Positions 47,582 to 56,597 of a stretch of DNA of 64,000 nt are shown here, piece after piece. The position numbers were made by a program, and so were the translations under genes. How positions within the stretch are numbered: position 1 is the first letter of the stretch; each line of letters starts with the position of its first letter. The stretch covers positions 4,104,001 through 4,168,000 of the forward strand of contig NZ_CP074380.1 of the NCBI RefSeq assembly GCF_022695595.1, written 5' to 3'. A model generated the notes under the pieces. It saw nothing but the letters and a program-made list of their open reading frames with translations, did not search any database and had not been told where the DNA came from. Source of the DNA: Streptomyces sp. MST-110588 (GTDB lineage: Bacteria > Actinomycetota > Actinomycetes > Streptomycetales > Streptomycetaceae).

Positions 47582-47598
47582 GGGCGCTTGAAGCGCCC
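47582..47598. promoter_or_regulatory. Palindromic operator candidate, SDR/XRE gap
   Basis: GGGCGCTT-G-AAGCGCCC, a perfect 17-bp palindrome roughly midway between the divergent SDR and XRE genes; a candidate site for the XRE protein. Confidence 0.5.
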
Positions 47599-47683
47599 TG
47601 ACCGGGCAGGTATGCGTGAGGCTGGTACCGGCAGGGCCACCCTGCCCGGGATGTGTCCCGGCGGGCCCGGCGACACTGGAGGG

Positions 47684-48562
47684 ATGGAGGACCGTAGTCG
47701 CGAGCTGGCCGATTTCCTGCGTACCCGCCGGGCCCGCATCACCCCCGACCGGGCGGGGCTGCCCGCCGACGGCCGCCCCCGGCGCGTGCCCGGGCTGCGG
47801 CGCGATGAGGCCGCCCGTCTCGCGGGTGTCAGTACCGAGTACTACACACGGCTCGAACAGGGCCGGGCACACAATCCTTCTCCCGAGGTCCTTCAGGCTC
47901 TCGCCCGCGCCCTCCAGCTCGACGCCTCCGAGCGCGAGCACCTCACCGACCTCCTGGCGCGGCCCACGGCCACCCGCCGCGCTCCGGCGGGCCCGCAGCG
48001 GGTCCGGCCGGGCCTGCACCTGATGCTCCACACCCTTGAGCACGTCCCGGCCTTCGTCCTCGGACGGCGTACCGATGTGCTGGCCTGCAACCGGCTGGCC
48101 CGTGAGGTCCTCACCGATTTCGACGCCCTGCCCGCGCCCCGCCGCAACATCGCCCGTTACTACCTGCTCGACCCCGAGGCCCGCGAACGCGTCGGTGACT
48201 GGGAGCGCATCGCCGCCGAAACCGTCGCCATGCTCCGCCTGGAGGCCGGCCGGTACCCGCACGACCGGCAGCTCGCCGACCTCGTGGGCGAACTGACGCT
48301 GCGCTGCCCGGAGTTCTCCACCTGGTGGAACGACCACCGTGTGCTGCGGCGCACCCACGGCGCCAAGCACTACCGCCACCCCCTCGTCGGCGATCTGCAC
48401 TTCGCGTACGAGTCCTTCCAGGCCCCCGGCGACACCGACCAGACGCTGTGCGTCTACAACGTCGAGCCGGGTTCCGAGACCGCCCGGGCCCTCCAGCTCC
48501 TCGCCGACTGGACCGCGCCGCAGCCGCCGGGTACGCCCATCGCGCCGCCCACCACGCGCTGA
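47684..48562 (+). CDS. XRE-family regulator with MmyB-like ligand-binding domain
   Basis: 292 residues from ATG 47684; a GACACT -10-like element ends 6 nt earlier, and GGAGGG abuts the ATG. Helix-turn-helix: GLRRDEAARLAGVSTEYYTRLEQGR with the adjacent PSPEVLQALARAL. The C-terminal about 170 residues match the MmyB-like PAS-type ligand domain (LACNRLAREVLTDFDAL, NIARYYLLDPEAR, STWWNDHRV, LHFAYESFQAPG). Such regulators typically control a divergent oxidoreductase gene, here the SDR. A strong bidirectional terminator follows. Confidence 0.92.
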   Translation: MEDRSRELADFLRTRRARITPDRAGLPADGRPRRVPGLRRDEAARLAGVSTEYYTRLEQGRAHNPSPEVLQALARALQLDASEREHLTDLLARPTATRRAPAGPQRVRPGLHLMLHTLEHVPAFVLGRRTDVLACNRLAREVLTDFDALPAPRRNIARYYLLDPEARERVGDWERIAAETVAMLRLEAGRYPHDRQLADLVGELTLRCPEFSTWWNDHRVLRRTHGAKHYRHPLVGDLHFAYESFQAPGDTDQTLCVYNVEPGSETARALQLLADWTAPQPPGTPIAPPTTR

Positions 48563-48641
48563 GCCCGCCGCGCAGCCGTACGCCGACTGAGCCCGTCGCG
48601 CCGTCAGCGGGCGCACGGGCACGCGGAATTCGGAGTACGGA

Positions 48642-48679
48642 GTACGGCGCCGGAGTCCGCTACAGCTCCGGCGCCGTAC
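48642..48679. terminator. Bidirectional hairpin terminator
   Basis: Perfect 14-bp stem GTACGGCGCCGGAG/CTCCGGCGCCGTAC with a 10-nt loop, between the convergent XRE and ABC-permease genes. Confidence 0.85.
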
Positions 48680-48710
48680 GTATGTGGATGTGCCGTACGT
48701 ATGTGGACGT
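48673..48710. repeat. 19-bp direct duplication
   Basis: GCCGTACGTATGTGGATGT followed by the same 19 bases with one change, overlapping the terminator's right arm. Confidence 0.85.
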
Positions 48711-48728
48711 GTGGGAGACCCCCACCCG

Positions 48729-50402
48729 TCAGCCGATGTCGCGCCTGCGCAGTCCCGCCAGCCCCACCGCCACGCACACACCCGCCAGGGCCGTCAGCCA
48801 CAGGTACGGTGCCGCGCCGACGTCCACCGCCCCCGGCAGCTTGGGCAGATGGCTGAAGGGTGAGAGGTCCATGGCCCAGCCGGGCAGCCGTACGGCCGGG
48901 CCCAGCCAGCCGATGCCCAGGCAGCCACCGACGACGGCCCAGGCGGCGGCCGTCGCCCGGGGCAGTACGCCGAAGAGCAGCACCGTCAGGCCGGTGAGCG
49001 CCCAGACCGCCGGGACCTGCGCCAGTGCCGCTGCCAGTACGGCACCGGTCCGCCCGCCGGCGTCGTGCACCGTGATCCCGTACGTCAGTCCCAGCGCGAG
49101 CCCGCCGACGAGCAGGATGACGGCCGTGCCGAGGAAGGCGGCCAGCAGGTGGCCCGCCGCCCAGCGCAGCCGTCCCACCGCCCCGCCCAGCACCGGTTCG
49201 GCGCGCCCGCCGGTCTCCTCGCCGCGCAGCCGCAGCACCGCGCCCGTCGCGTACAGGGCCGAGACCATGCCCAGCATGCCGGTCATGGCGGCCAGGAAGG
49301 CGTCGGTCAGGCCCTGCTGTCCGCCCATCCGCTCGATGAGTTCACGGGTCTGCGCGCTGTCGCCGACCAGGTCGGCCGCGCCTTCGGTGATGCCGCCGAA
49401 GACGGCCCCGGCGCAGGCGAAGGCGGCCGACCAGCCCAGGAGGGTGGCGCGCTGGAGGCGCCAGGCCAGGCCGGGGGCGCCGTTGAGGGAGGCGGGGGCG
49501 TGGGCCGGTCCGGGGCGGGCGGCCAGGAAGCTCATGCCGATGTCGCGGCGGGCGGTCAGGGCGTACGCCGCCGCGACCGTGACCGCCGTCGCCGCCAGGA
49601 AGAGCGCCAGGACCCACCACCGTTGGTCGGCGTAGGCGCGGGCGTTCTCGGTCCAGCCGACGGGGGAGAGCCAGGTGAGGACGGCGGACCCGTCGTCGGA
49701 GGCGGCGTCGCCCGCCGCCTTCAGGACGAAGGCCAAGCCCAGGGCGGCACCGGTCAGACCCTTGGCGGACCGCGCGCTCTCGGTGAGCTGGGCCGCGACG
49801 GCCGCCAGGCCCGCGAAGAGCATCCCGGCGCCGCCGATCGCCAGGCCCAGCAGGAGCGAACCTCCCGTCGGCTGCCCGGACGCGGCCAGCCCGCCGCCGG
49901 TCAGCAGGGCGAGCGCGGCGTTCGCGGTCAGGGCCGTCAGCAGGGCGGCGGTCAGCGGGGCGCGGCGGCCGACGACGGCGGCCGAGAGCATTTCCTGACG
50001 GCCGCTCTCCTCCTCCTCACGGGTGTGCCGGATGACGACGGTCAGGCTCATCACGCCGGCCAGCAGCGCGGCGAAACCGGCCATCCGCCAGGCGACCAGG
50101 CCGCCCACGGAGTCGCTGAAGACCGGCCCGTACAGCGCGCGCAGCGAGCCGTTGGCGGCCATCGAACGGGCCACGCCGGCGCGGTCGGCGGCCGTGGCGT
50201 AGAACGATTGCAGGGCCGGTCCCATGCTGACGACGGTCAGGCCCAGGGCCAGTACCCACACCGGGATCAGGAGGCGGTCGCGGCGCAGCGCCAGCCGCAG
50301 CAGGGCGCCGGTGCCGGCCAGGTCGCGGGCGGCGCGTGGCGTACGGGTGCCCGGCGTACGGGTGAAGTCCGCGCCCGCGGAGGCAGGGGTGGCGGTGGTC
50401 AT
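48729..50402 (-). CDS. ABC transporter permease (exporter type, ABC-2-like)
   Basis: 557 residues from ATG 50402, overlapping the ATPase stop (ATGA). About 12 transmembrane helices in two similar halves, with [31 protein letters not shown] in the first half and [33 protein letters not shown] in the second (read in parts). The paired RxxEExGR elements are the coupling motif of tetronasin/antibiotic-type ABC-2 exporters. It works with the upstream ATPase as a drug or lipid exporter; it is regulated with it from the operator-controlled promoter. Confidence 0.9.
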   Translation of the reverse strand: MTTATPASAGADFTRTPGTRTPRAARDLAGTGALLRLALRRDRLLIPVWVLALGLTVVSMGPALQSFYATAADRAGVARSMAANGSLRALYGPVFSDSVGGLVAWRMAGFAALLAGVMSLTVVIRHTREEEESGRQEMLSAAVVGRRAPLTAALLTALTANAALALLTGGGLAASGQPTGGSLLLGLAIGGAGMLFAGLAAVAAQLTESARSAKGLTGAALGLAFVLKAAGDAASDDGSAVLTWLSPVGWTENARAYADQRWWVLALFLAATAVTVAAAYALTARRDIGMSFLAARPGPAHAPASLNGAPGLAWRLQRATLLGWSAAFACAGAVFGGITEGAADLVGDSAQTRELIERMGGQQGLTDAFLAAMTGMLGMVSALYATGAVLRLRGEETGGRAEPVLGGAVGRLRWAAGHLLAAFLGTAVILLVGGLALGLTYGITVHDAGGRTGAVLAAALAQVPAVWALTGLTVLLFGVLPRATAAAWAVVGGCLGIGWLGPAVRLPGWAMDLSPFSHLPKLPGAVDVGAAPYLWLTALAGVCVAVGLAGLRRRDIG

Positions 50403-51343
50403 CGCGCGACCGCCTCCCGGCCCGCCGCGTCCTGCGCGCCGCTCCCGGCTTCCTCGCGTACGTCGTCCTGGTAGTGGCGCAGGAAGAGTTCCTCCAGCGT
50501 GGGCGGCGTGCTGGTCAGCGACCGCACTCCGGACCCGGTGAGCGCGCGCAGCACGGCGTCGAGCTTGTCGGTCTCCACCTGGAGCCTGACCCGCCGCCCC
50601 TGTACGTCCAGGTCGTGTACGCCGGGCAGCCGCGAGAGCCCGTCGGGCGGCCCGGCCAGCTCGGCGGACACGCTCGTACGGGTCAGGTGGCGCAGGTCGG
50701 CCAGCGACCCGCTCTCCACGGTCCGGCCCCGGCGGATGATGCTGACGCGGTCGCACAGCGCCTCGACCTCGGACAGGACGTGGCTGGAGAGCAGGACCGT
50801 ACGGCCGCGCTCGCGCTCGCGCGCCACGCAGTCCTGGAAGACCTCCTCCATCAGCGGGTCCAGGCCGGAGGTCGGCTCGTCCAGGATCAGCAGGTCCACG
50901 TCGGAGGCGAAGGCGGCGACCAGGGCGACTTTCTGGCGGTTGCCCTTGGAGTACGTACGGCCCTTCTTGGTCGGGTCCAGTTCGAACCGTTCCAGCAGCT
51001 CGGCGCGGCGGGCCCGGTCCAGTCCGCCGCGCAGCCGTCCGTAGAGGTCGATGACCTCGCCGCCGGACAGGTTGCGCCACAGGGTGACGTCCCCGGGGAC
51101 GTAGGCGATGCGGCGGTGGAGGGAGACGGCGTCGCGCCAGGGGTCCTGGCCCATGAGGCGGGTGGTGCCGCGGTCGGCGCGCAGCAGGCCCAGCAGGACG
51201 CGGATGGTGGTGGACTTGCCCGCCCCGTTGGGGCCGAGGAAGCCGTGCACTTCCCCGGCCCCGACGGTCAGGTCGAGGCCGTCCAGCGCGTGGGTGCGGC
51301 CGAAGGACTTGTGGAGCCCTGCGACGGAGATTGCCTCATTCAT
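50399..51343 (-). CDS. ABC transporter ATP-binding protein
   Basis: 314 residues from ATG 51343. Walker [10 protein letters not shown], signature [11 protein letters not shown], Walker [15 protein letters not shown] and the H-loop [11 protein letters not shown] are all intact. The C-terminal about 90 residues resemble the extra domain of drug-export ATPases (DrrA-like). It powers the downstream permease. The promoter (TTCACA, 17 bp, TAGGTT) is on the minus strand and overlaps a 20-bp palindromic operator; the -10 lies 7 nt before the ATG, so the mRNA is probably leaderless. Confidence 0.94.
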   Translation of the reverse strand: MNEAISVAGLHKSFGRTHALDGLDLTVGAGEVHGFLGPNGAGKSTTIRVLLGLLRADRGTTRLMGQDPWRDAVSLHRRIAYVPGDVTLWRNLSGGEVIDLYGRLRGGLDRARRAELLERFELDPTKKGRTYSKGNRQKVALVAAFASDVDLLILDEPTSGLDPLMEEVFQDCVARERERGRTVLLSSHVLSEVEALCDRVSIIRRGRTVESGSLADLRHLTRTSVSAELAGPPDGLSRLPGVHDLDVQGRRVRLQVETDKLDAVLRALTGSGVRSLTSTPPTLEELFLRHYQDDVREEAGSGAQDAAGREAVAR

Positions 51344-51350
51344 GTTTCGG

Positions 51351-51379
51351 AACCTACGCGCACTTCACAAACTTGTGAA
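51351..51379 (-). promoter_or_regulatory. Promoter of the ABC exporter operon
   Basis: Minus strand: TTCACA (51374-51379), 17-bp spacer, TAGGTT (51351-51356), then 7 nt to ATG 51343. The -35 differs from TTGACA at one base. Confidence 0.65.
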
Positions 51380-51381
51380 GT
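51362..51381. promoter_or_regulatory. Operator palindrome of the GbsR/MarR-like regulator
   Basis: ACTTCACAA-AC-TTGTGAAGT, a perfect 9+2+9 inverted repeat. It covers the -35 of the ABC operon promoter, so bound regulator would block RNA polymerase. Confidence 0.7.
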
Positions 51382-51455
51382 TAAGGAACCGTATAAACTT
51401 GCCCCAGGGCGCTGAGCAGGGTGATCACGGGGCGATCAGGGGAGAGGATGCCGAC

Positions 51456-52052
51456 ATGGCGGACGCGGTTCAGACACCGGAAACAGCAGGGGCGGCACAG
51501 GCGGAGCGGACGGCGGGGCCGGTGTCCCCTCCGGCCCGGCCGCAGCAGTCACACCGACGGGACGAACAAGCCGTCTCCCAGTTCATCGAGCGCTTCGCGG
51601 CCCAGCTCACCGAGGCGGGGATGCAGCGCATGTCCGCCCGCGTCTTCGCGGCCCTGCTCGCCTCCGACTCGGGGACCCTGACCTCGGCGGAGCTGGGCGA
51701 GCGCCTCCAGGTCAGCCCGGCCGCCATCTCCGGCGCCATCCGCTACCTGTCCCAGGTCAACATGGTCGGCCGCGAGCGCGAGCCGGGCTCCCGGCGCGAC
51801 CGCTACCGGGTGCACAGCGACCAGTGGTACGAGGCGCTGACCCAGCGGGACAACATGATGACCCGCTGGGAGGGCGCCCTGCGGGAGGGCGTCAGCGCCC
51901 TGGGCACCGGGTCTCCGGCCGGGCGGCGGGTCGCCGAGACGCTGGCCTTCTTCGAGTTCGTGCAGGGTGAGCTGGGCGGGCTGCTGGAGCGCTGGCGCGA
52001 GCACCGGGACAAGCTGCGTGCCGAGTACGAGGCGGACGCGCCCGAGAAGTGA
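51456..52052 (+). CDS. GbsR/MarR-like transcriptional regulator
   Basis: 198 residues from ATG 51456, with GGAGAGG upstream. After a Pro/Gln-rich 35-residue leader, the winged helix-turn-helix is ARVFAALLASDSGTLTSAELGERLQVSPAAISGAIRYLSQVNMV (read in parts). It is followed by an Arg-rich wing (REREPGSRRDRYRVH) and a C-terminal helical dimerisation region. It probably represses the divergent ABC exporter by binding the palindrome at 51362-51381, with release by a transported compound. Confidence 0.88.
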   Translation: MADAVQTPETAGAAQAERTAGPVSPPARPQQSHRRDEQAVSQFIERFAAQLTEAGMQRMSARVFAALLASDSGTLTSAELGERLQVSPAAISGAIRYLSQVNMVGREREPGSRRDRYRVHSDQWYEALTQRDNMMTRWEGALREGVSALGTGSPAGRRVAETLAFFEFVQGELGGLLERWREHRDKLRAEYEADAPEK

Positions 52053-52172
52053 TCGTGTGACGCCGCTGCGCACGCCCTGCCAGCCGTACGCTCCCGCGCT
52101 GCGTACGCCCCTCCGCCCCGTACGCCATCTCTGCCGTGTACGCCCTCACCTCACAGCCCCGTCCCTCCCTCC

Positions 52173-53141
52173 TCAGTCGCGCGGCAGCGTCAGCCGCCAC
52201 GCTCCCGCCTGCACCGTCCACGTACGGGTCCTGACCGGCCCGCCCACCACCGCGTCCGCCCGGTAGCGGAAGTCCGTGCCCGAGACGGTCACGGCCCGCG
52301 CGCGGGCCCGTACGGGATGCTCGGCGGACTGCCAGTGCACGACGACGTCGGCCAGCCCGGAATCCAGCGCGGCGCCGTCCACCGCCGCCGCGCCCGGCCC
52401 GTCCTGCGGCGCGCGGGCGCTGGGCACCACCGATACCCGCTCCACGGGCCGGTCCAGGTCGGCCAGCACGATTCCGTCCGCCTCGACCCGCAGCCGCCGG
52501 GGCGGTGTACGGTCCCGCCGCCCGCCCCGGCCCGTCAGCGCCGCCAGAAGGTCGCCGGGCGAGGTCAGCCGCGTCAGCGCCGCCCGCACCCCGGACCTCC
52601 CGCCACCCTCGGAGCCGCCCCGGCCACTGTCCCGGCCACCGCCCCCGCTCGCGTCCCCGCCTTCCCCCGCGTACGGAATGCGCAGCCCGCCCAGCACGAT
52701 GCCGTCGCTGTCGTCCGTGAGCAGGTCCATCCGCTGCTCGGTGCCGTCCAGGACCGTCCGCGCGGCGGCCACGGCGCCCGTGGGGACGCCCAGGGAGTGC
52801 GACAGGGCCACCGTGGAGGGGGCGCCCACCGGGACCACCGACAGCGCCACCCGCGCCAGCTCGCGCTCCTTGTGGAGGAGCGCGACGGCGCGCACCAGGG
52901 CGTGGTCGTCACCGATCACCACCGGCCGGCGCTGGCCCCGGCGGGCGAGCGCCCGTGCGAACTCCTCCGGCCCGTCGGGAAGGCAGATTTTCGTACTGGC
53001 GCCCGCACACAGCACGTCTTTCGCGATGCGCACGGACTCCCCGTCCGTACTGCGGGCCACCGGGTCGATGACCACGAGCAGGGGGTGCCCCCGGACGGAG
53101 TCTGGGGGAGAGTGTCGAGGTCGAGAAGGCTGCGCCGACAC
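52173..53141 (-). CDS. Diacylglycerol kinase-like protein
   Basis: 322 residues from GTG 53141 with AGGAAGG upstream. It resembles the catalytic-domain fold of DAG/sphingosine kinases: PLLVVIDPVARSTDGESVRIAK, RPVVIGDDHALVRAVALLHKE in place of the usual GGDGT loop, and VALSVVPVGAPSTVALSHSLGVPTG. The GGDGT nucleotide motif is altered to GDDHAL, so kinase activity is doubtful. A Gly/Ser-rich insertion occurs at about residues 160-185. In Streptomyces a member of this family commonly sits divergent from purA, as here. Confidence 0.75.
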   Translation of the reverse strand: MSAQPSRPRHSPPDSVRGHPLLVVIDPVARSTDGESVRIAKDVLCAGASTKICLPDGPEEFARALARRGQRRPVVIGDDHALVRAVALLHKERELARVALSVVPVGAPSTVALSHSLGVPTGAVAAARTVLDGTEQRMDLLTDDSDGIVLGGLRIPYAGEGGDASGGGGRDSGRGGSEGGGRSGVRAALTRLTSPGDLLAALTGRGGRRDRTPPRRLRVEADGIVLADLDRPVERVSVVPSARAPQDGPGAAAVDGAALDSGLADVVVHWQSAEHPVRARARAVTVSGTDFRYRADAVVGGPVRTRTWTVQAGAWRLTLPRD

Positions 53142-53180
53142 CTCGGTCCTTCCTCATTTCAGGTAGCATCTCGGTGCAAG

Positions 53181-53208
53181 AGCCCCTTGCGCTATTGCGC
53201 CAGGGGCT
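53181..53208 (+). promoter_or_regulatory. Hairpin in the purA upstream region
   Basis: AGCCCCT, T, GCGC, loop TATT, GCGC, C, AGGGGCT: an 11-bp stem with one internal mismatch, about 115 bp before the purA start. It may be a 5'-leader structure of purA or an insulator between divergent genes. TAGCAT at 53164-53169 is a possible -10 just before it. Confidence 0.45.
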
Positions 53209-53322
53209 TCGTCTATTCCGGGGCACCGGTCCAACGGCTCCAGCGATGACGTGCACATGGACACGCATGGAGTACACCGTCACGCACGTTGGACATGCCC
53301 CGCCCGGAAGGGGTGTACGCCT

Positions 53323-54609
53323 GTGCCCGCACTTGTGCTGCTCGGTGCTCAGTGGGGTGATGAGGGCAAGGGAAAGGCCACCGACCTGCTCGGTGGATCC
53401 GTCGATTATGTGGTGCGCTACCAGGGCGGCAACAACGCCGGCCACACGGTCGTCGTCGGCGACCAGAAGTACGCGCTGCATCTTCTCCCTTCCGGAATCC
53501 TCTCGCCGGGGTGCACCCCGGTCATCGGCAACGGCGTCGTCGTCGACCCGGCGGTCCTGCTCTCCGAGCTGAGCGGACTCAACGAGCGCGGCGTCGACAC
53601 GTCCAAGCTGCTGATCAGCGGTAACGCGCATCTGATCACGCCGTACAACATCACCGTCGACAAGGTGACGGAACGCTTCCTCGGAAAGCGCAAGATCGGT
53701 ACGACGGGCCGCGGCATCGGCCCGACGTACGCCGACAAGATCAACCGCACCGGCATCCGTGTGCAGGACCTCTTCGACGAGTCGATCCTGCACCAGAAGG
53801 TCGAGGCGGCCCTGGACTTCAAGAACCAGGTGCTCGCCAAGCTCTACAACCACCGCGCGGTCGTCGCCGACCAGGTCGTGGAGGAGATGCTCGGTTACGC
53901 GGACAAGATCCGCGGCTACGTCGCCGACACCACCCTGATCCTGAACAACGCCATCGACGAGGGCAAGGTCGTCCTCTTCGAAGGCGGTCAGGGCACGCTG
54001 CTGGATGTCGATCACGGCACCTACCCCTTCGTGACGTCCTCCAACCCCACCGCGGGCGGCGCCTGCACGGGCGCCGGCGTGGGCCCGACGAAGATCAGCC
54101 GGGTCATCGGCATCCTCAAGGCGTACACGACGCGGGTCGGTGCCGGTCCGTTCCCGACCGAGCTGTTCGACAAGGACGGCGAGGCGCTGCGCACCATCGG
54201 CGGCGAGCGCGGCGTCACCACCGGCCGCGACCGCCGCTGCGGCTGGTTCGACGCGGTCATCGCCCGTTACGCGACCCGCGTCAACGGCCTGACCGACTTC
54301 TTCCTCACCAAGCTCGACGTGCTCACCGGCTGGGAGCAGATCCCGGTCTGCGTCGCGTACGAGATCGACGGCAAGCGGGTCGAGGAACTCCCGTACTCCC
54401 AGACCGACTTCCACCACGCGAAGCCGATCTACGAGAACCTGCCGGGCTGGTCCGAGGACATCACCAAGGCCAAGACGTTCTCCGACCTGCCGAAGAACGC
54501 ACAGGCGTACGTCAAGGCACTGGAGGAGATGTCCGGCGCCCCGATCTCCGCCATCGGCGTCGGCCCCGGCCGCGACGAGACGATCGAGATCAACTCCTTC
54601 CTCTCCTGA
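53323..54609 (+). CDS. purA: Adenylosuccinate synthetase
   Basis: 428 residues from GTG 53323 ([21 protein letters not shown]), preceded by GGAAGGGG; the frame extends upstream without support. GTP-dependent enzyme joining aspartate to IMP, the first committed step to AMP. Motifs are the P-loop GDEGKGK, the Asp13/His41-region [25 protein letters not shown] and [14 protein letters not shown]. Length is typical. A divergent lipid-kinase-like gene and a 20-bp hairpin terminator isolate it as a single gene. Confidence 0.97.
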   Translation: MPALVLLGAQWGDEGKGKATDLLGGSVDYVVRYQGGNNAGHTVVVGDQKYALHLLPSGILSPGCTPVIGNGVVVDPAVLLSELSGLNERGVDTSKLLISGNAHLITPYNITVDKVTERFLGKRKIGTTGRGIGPTYADKINRTGIRVQDLFDESILHQKVEAALDFKNQVLAKLYNHRAVVADQVVEEMLGYADKIRGYVADTTLILNNAIDEGKVVLFEGGQGTLLDVDHGTYPFVTSSNPTAGGACTGAGVGPTKISRVIGILKAYTTRVGAGPFPTELFDKDGEALRTIGGERGVTTGRDRRCGWFDAVIARYATRVNGLTDFFLTKLDVLTGWEQIPVCVAYEIDGKRVEELPYSQTDFHHAKPIYENLPGWSEDITKAKTFSDLPKNAQAYVKALEEMSGAPISAIGVGPGRDETIEINSFLS

Positions 54610-54641
54610 CCGAATCGGCCCGTTCCCGATCGGTTCCTTCC

Positions 54642-54684
54642 TAGCCGTGGCCCGGCAGGCGATCCGCCTGCCGGGCCACGGCTA
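54642..54684 (+). terminator. Strong hairpin terminator of purA
   Basis: Perfect 20-bp stem (54642-54661 with 54665-54684) and 3-nt loop, 33 nt after the stop. Confidence 0.9.
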
Positions 54685-54746
54685 CGCTGTGCGGCGTTCC
54701 CATCTGGTGGAGGCGCGGTCCACACTGGTGGGCAGGAGGAAGGTGG

Positions 54747-54953
54747 GTGGCGATGCGAGAGACGCCTCAGTGGCGCAAGTCAACATTCTCGGAGAACACC
54801 GGTGATGCGAACTGCGTCGAGCTCGCCACGTACGGCGATGAGATCTTCGTGCGGGAGAGCGACGAGCCCGATACGGTCCTCAAAACCACATCGCCGGAAG
54901 TCCGCGCGTTGCTCGCCAGCATCAAAACAGGCGGGTTGGGTCGGCCCGAGTAG
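54747..54953 (+). CDS. DUF397 protein
   Basis: 68 residues from GTG 54747, with GGAGGA 7 nt upstream; ATG 54753 is the alternative. Typical DUF397: TPQWRKSTFSENTGDANCVELA, then the EIFVRESDEPDTVLKTTSPEV region. In Streptomyces these small proteins accompany XRE/DUF5753 regulators and are thought to act as their partners (some pairs affect differentiation, e.g. bldB-like systems). Here it precedes the XRE gene, with 30 nt between. Codons are less GC-rich than the surrounding core genes, suggesting an accessory cassette. Confidence 0.9.
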   Translation: MAMRETPQWRKSTFSENTGDANCVELATYGDEIFVRESDEPDTVLKTTSPEVRALLASIKTGGLGRPE

Positions 54954-54983
54954 GGTCTGCGCCGGTTCAAGCAGGGGGAGCGG

Positions 54984-55835
54984 ATGGCGGCACGGAAACC
55001 ACCGACCGAGCGGCAGCGGCGGCTGGGCGCGGAGTTGCGCAAGATGCGCGAGCGCGCGGGATTGTCGCTGACCGAAGCAGGGGTGGTTCACCGAGTGGAC
55101 AAGGCCACCATCAGCAACATCGAGTCCGCTCGTTTCGGGGTCAGTTGCGACAGAGTACGCGTATGGGCCGCCAATTACTCGTGCCGGGACGCCGCGTACA
55201 TCGATGCGCTGGTGGAGATGGCCAGGGAGCGCGGTAGGCACTGGTGGGACGATTACAGGGGGATCTGTGTCCCCGGTGCTATGAATCTGGCAGAAGTCGA
55301 GCACCACGCCCACGGCATGCGCTCCGTACAGATCATGCACATGCCGGGACTTCTTCAGCATGAGGAATACGCGCGGTCGGTGTTCGAAGAAGCGGTGCCC
55401 GCGGTGGCGCCCGAAGAGATCGAACGCAGGGTCGCATTCCGTATGCGCCGCAAAGATGTTCTGGATCGAACGCCGATGCTGGCCTGTATCTTCATCATCC
55501 ACGAAGCGGCTCTGCGTATGCGCTTCGGCGGGCGAGGCGTGATCGGGTCGCAGTTGGACCATCTGTTGAAGCAGTCGGAGCGGGACAACGTGACGATCCG
55601 AGTCGTTCCGTTCGAGGCAGGCGGGTTTACTGCTGTGGGGACGTCGACCTTCTACGCCTATGGACCTGTTCCGCAGCTCGACACCGTGCAGTCGGATACA
55701 CCCTTGGGTTCCAGGTTCATGGACGCAGAGGCCGACCTCGCCAACTACCGCGTGGTGCTGGACCGGATGGAACAGCGTTCTCTTAGTCCTGAGCGCTCGC
55801 GGGACTTCATCCAGGAAATGGTGCAGCAGCTCTGA
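54984..55835 (+). CDS. XRE-family regulator with DUF5753 domain
   Basis: 283 residues from ATG 54984, with GGGGGAG 5 nt upstream. N-terminal helix-turn-helix AELRKMRERAGLSLTEAGVVHRVDKATISNIESAR (read in parts). The C-terminal DUF5753 ligand/partner domain (about 95-280) contains IMHMPGLLQHEEYARSVF, the conserved RQ-like RMRRKDVL, and the end motif VVPFEAGGFTAVGTSTFYAYG. It forms a functional pair with the upstream DUF397 protein. Target genes unknown. Codon use is more AT-rich than in neighbours. Confidence 0.95.
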   Translation: MAARKPPTERQRRLGAELRKMRERAGLSLTEAGVVHRVDKATISNIESARFGVSCDRVRVWAANYSCRDAAYIDALVEMARERGRHWWDDYRGICVPGAMNLAEVEHHAHGMRSVQIMHMPGLLQHEEYARSVFEEAVPAVAPEEIERRVAFRMRRKDVLDRTPMLACIFIIHEAALRMRFGGRGVIGSQLDHLLKQSERDNVTIRVVPFEAGGFTAVGTSTFYAYGPVPQLDTVQSDTPLGSRFMDAEADLANYRVVLDRMEQRSLSPERSRDFIQEMVQQL

Positions 55836-55889
55836 AAGGGCTGTGTGCCGCAACGGCATATGCCAGTTTGTCGGTCAGGGGCCAAAATG

Positions 55890-55919
55890 TTGAAGTTCTA
55901 AGCCCCTTGAAGCTAGGGT
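55890..55919 (+). promoter_or_regulatory. Promoter of the downstream small-gene pair
   Basis: TTGAAG (55890-55895), 18-bp spacer, TAGGGT (55914-55919): close to the vegetative sigma consensus of Streptomyces. It leaves a leader of about 97 nt before ATG 56023; a hairpin GCCCTGG...CCAGGGC lies in that leader. Confidence 0.65.
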
Positions 55920-56022
55920 CTCAACAGCACGCCGCAACTGCCCAGTTACCGCGTGAAGAGAAAGTGCCCTGGCGGTGTTCCAGCACCCCAGGGCGTGGCC
56001 AACGCCTCACAGGAGCGTCAGC

Positions 56023-56304
56023 ATGGCCCACCTTATCTGCTCCGTCCTCCGACGAACAGTTGCCCGCTTCTTCAGGAAGCCTGATGCGGCCAAAAGCGCG
56101 GCCAAAAGCGCGGCCAAATTGGCGCGGCAATGCGCAGCGGCGCGGGCCGTCTGTTCCTTCGCCCAGCCGAGAAGGACCGGACCCGTCGAACACCCGATCC
56201 TCGACGGGCCCAGTCCGCTCGTACGGCCGTACCTCCTCGTCCACGAACAACAAGAACGGCGGGCCGCATACGAGCTGTTCGCCTTCGCGGGGGTGCCGGC
56301 ATGA
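56023..56304 (+). CDS. Small hypothetical protein
   Basis: 93 residues from ATG 56023, with AGGAG 7 nt upstream. Basic N-terminus MAHLICSVLRRTVARFFRKP, a triple Lys-Ser-Ala-Ala repeat (encoded by three 12-bp units at 56086-56121), then ARQCAAARAV and a C-terminal half ending YLLVHEQQERRAAYELFAFAG. No family recognised. Its stop overlaps the next ATG (ATGA). Downstream of DUF397/XRE modules, Streptomyces often carry such short genes; a linked role is inference. Confidence 0.55.
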   Translation: MAHLICSVLRRTVARFFRKPDAAKSAAKSAAKLARQCAAARAVCSFAQPRRTGPVEHPILDGPSPLVRPYLLVHEQQERRAAYELFAFAGVPA

Positions 56305-56597
56305 AGGGAACCCGTAACCCCTCCGTACCGCCGGGGCTGCGCATCAGTCGCGTACCCGGTGAACCCGTACGGCGCGAAGCCGACGGGCGGTACGCCATCC
56401 ACCTCTGGCTGCGGCAGGACGGGAAGTTCGACGGGGACATCACCCTCCAGCTCACCCCGGCCGAAACCGAACTCCTGCACGCGCAACTCTGCTTCGCGCT
56501 CGACGAGGACCCGGCGGAGCCGGTGTCGCTGCCCGCCGACCGTACGCCGGACTGCCGCAAACCCGTGCCCCGCCGCCCGGTGGTGCGCTGGCCGTAG
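56301..56597 (+). CDS. Small hypothetical protein
   Basis: 98 residues from ATG 56301, translationally coupled to the preceding gene. It has RYAIHLWLRQDGKFDGDITLQLTPAETELLHAQLCFALDEDP (read in parts), a beta-beta-alpha-like pattern, with Pro/Arg-rich ends. No known domain. Together with the previous gene it forms a two-gene unit downstream of the XRE regulator, under its own promoter at 55890. Confidence 0.6.
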   Translation: MKGTRNPSVPPGLRISRVPGEPVRREADGRYAIHLWLRQDGKFDGDITLQLTPAETELLHAQLCFALDEDPAEPVSLPADRTPDCRKPVPRRPVVRWP

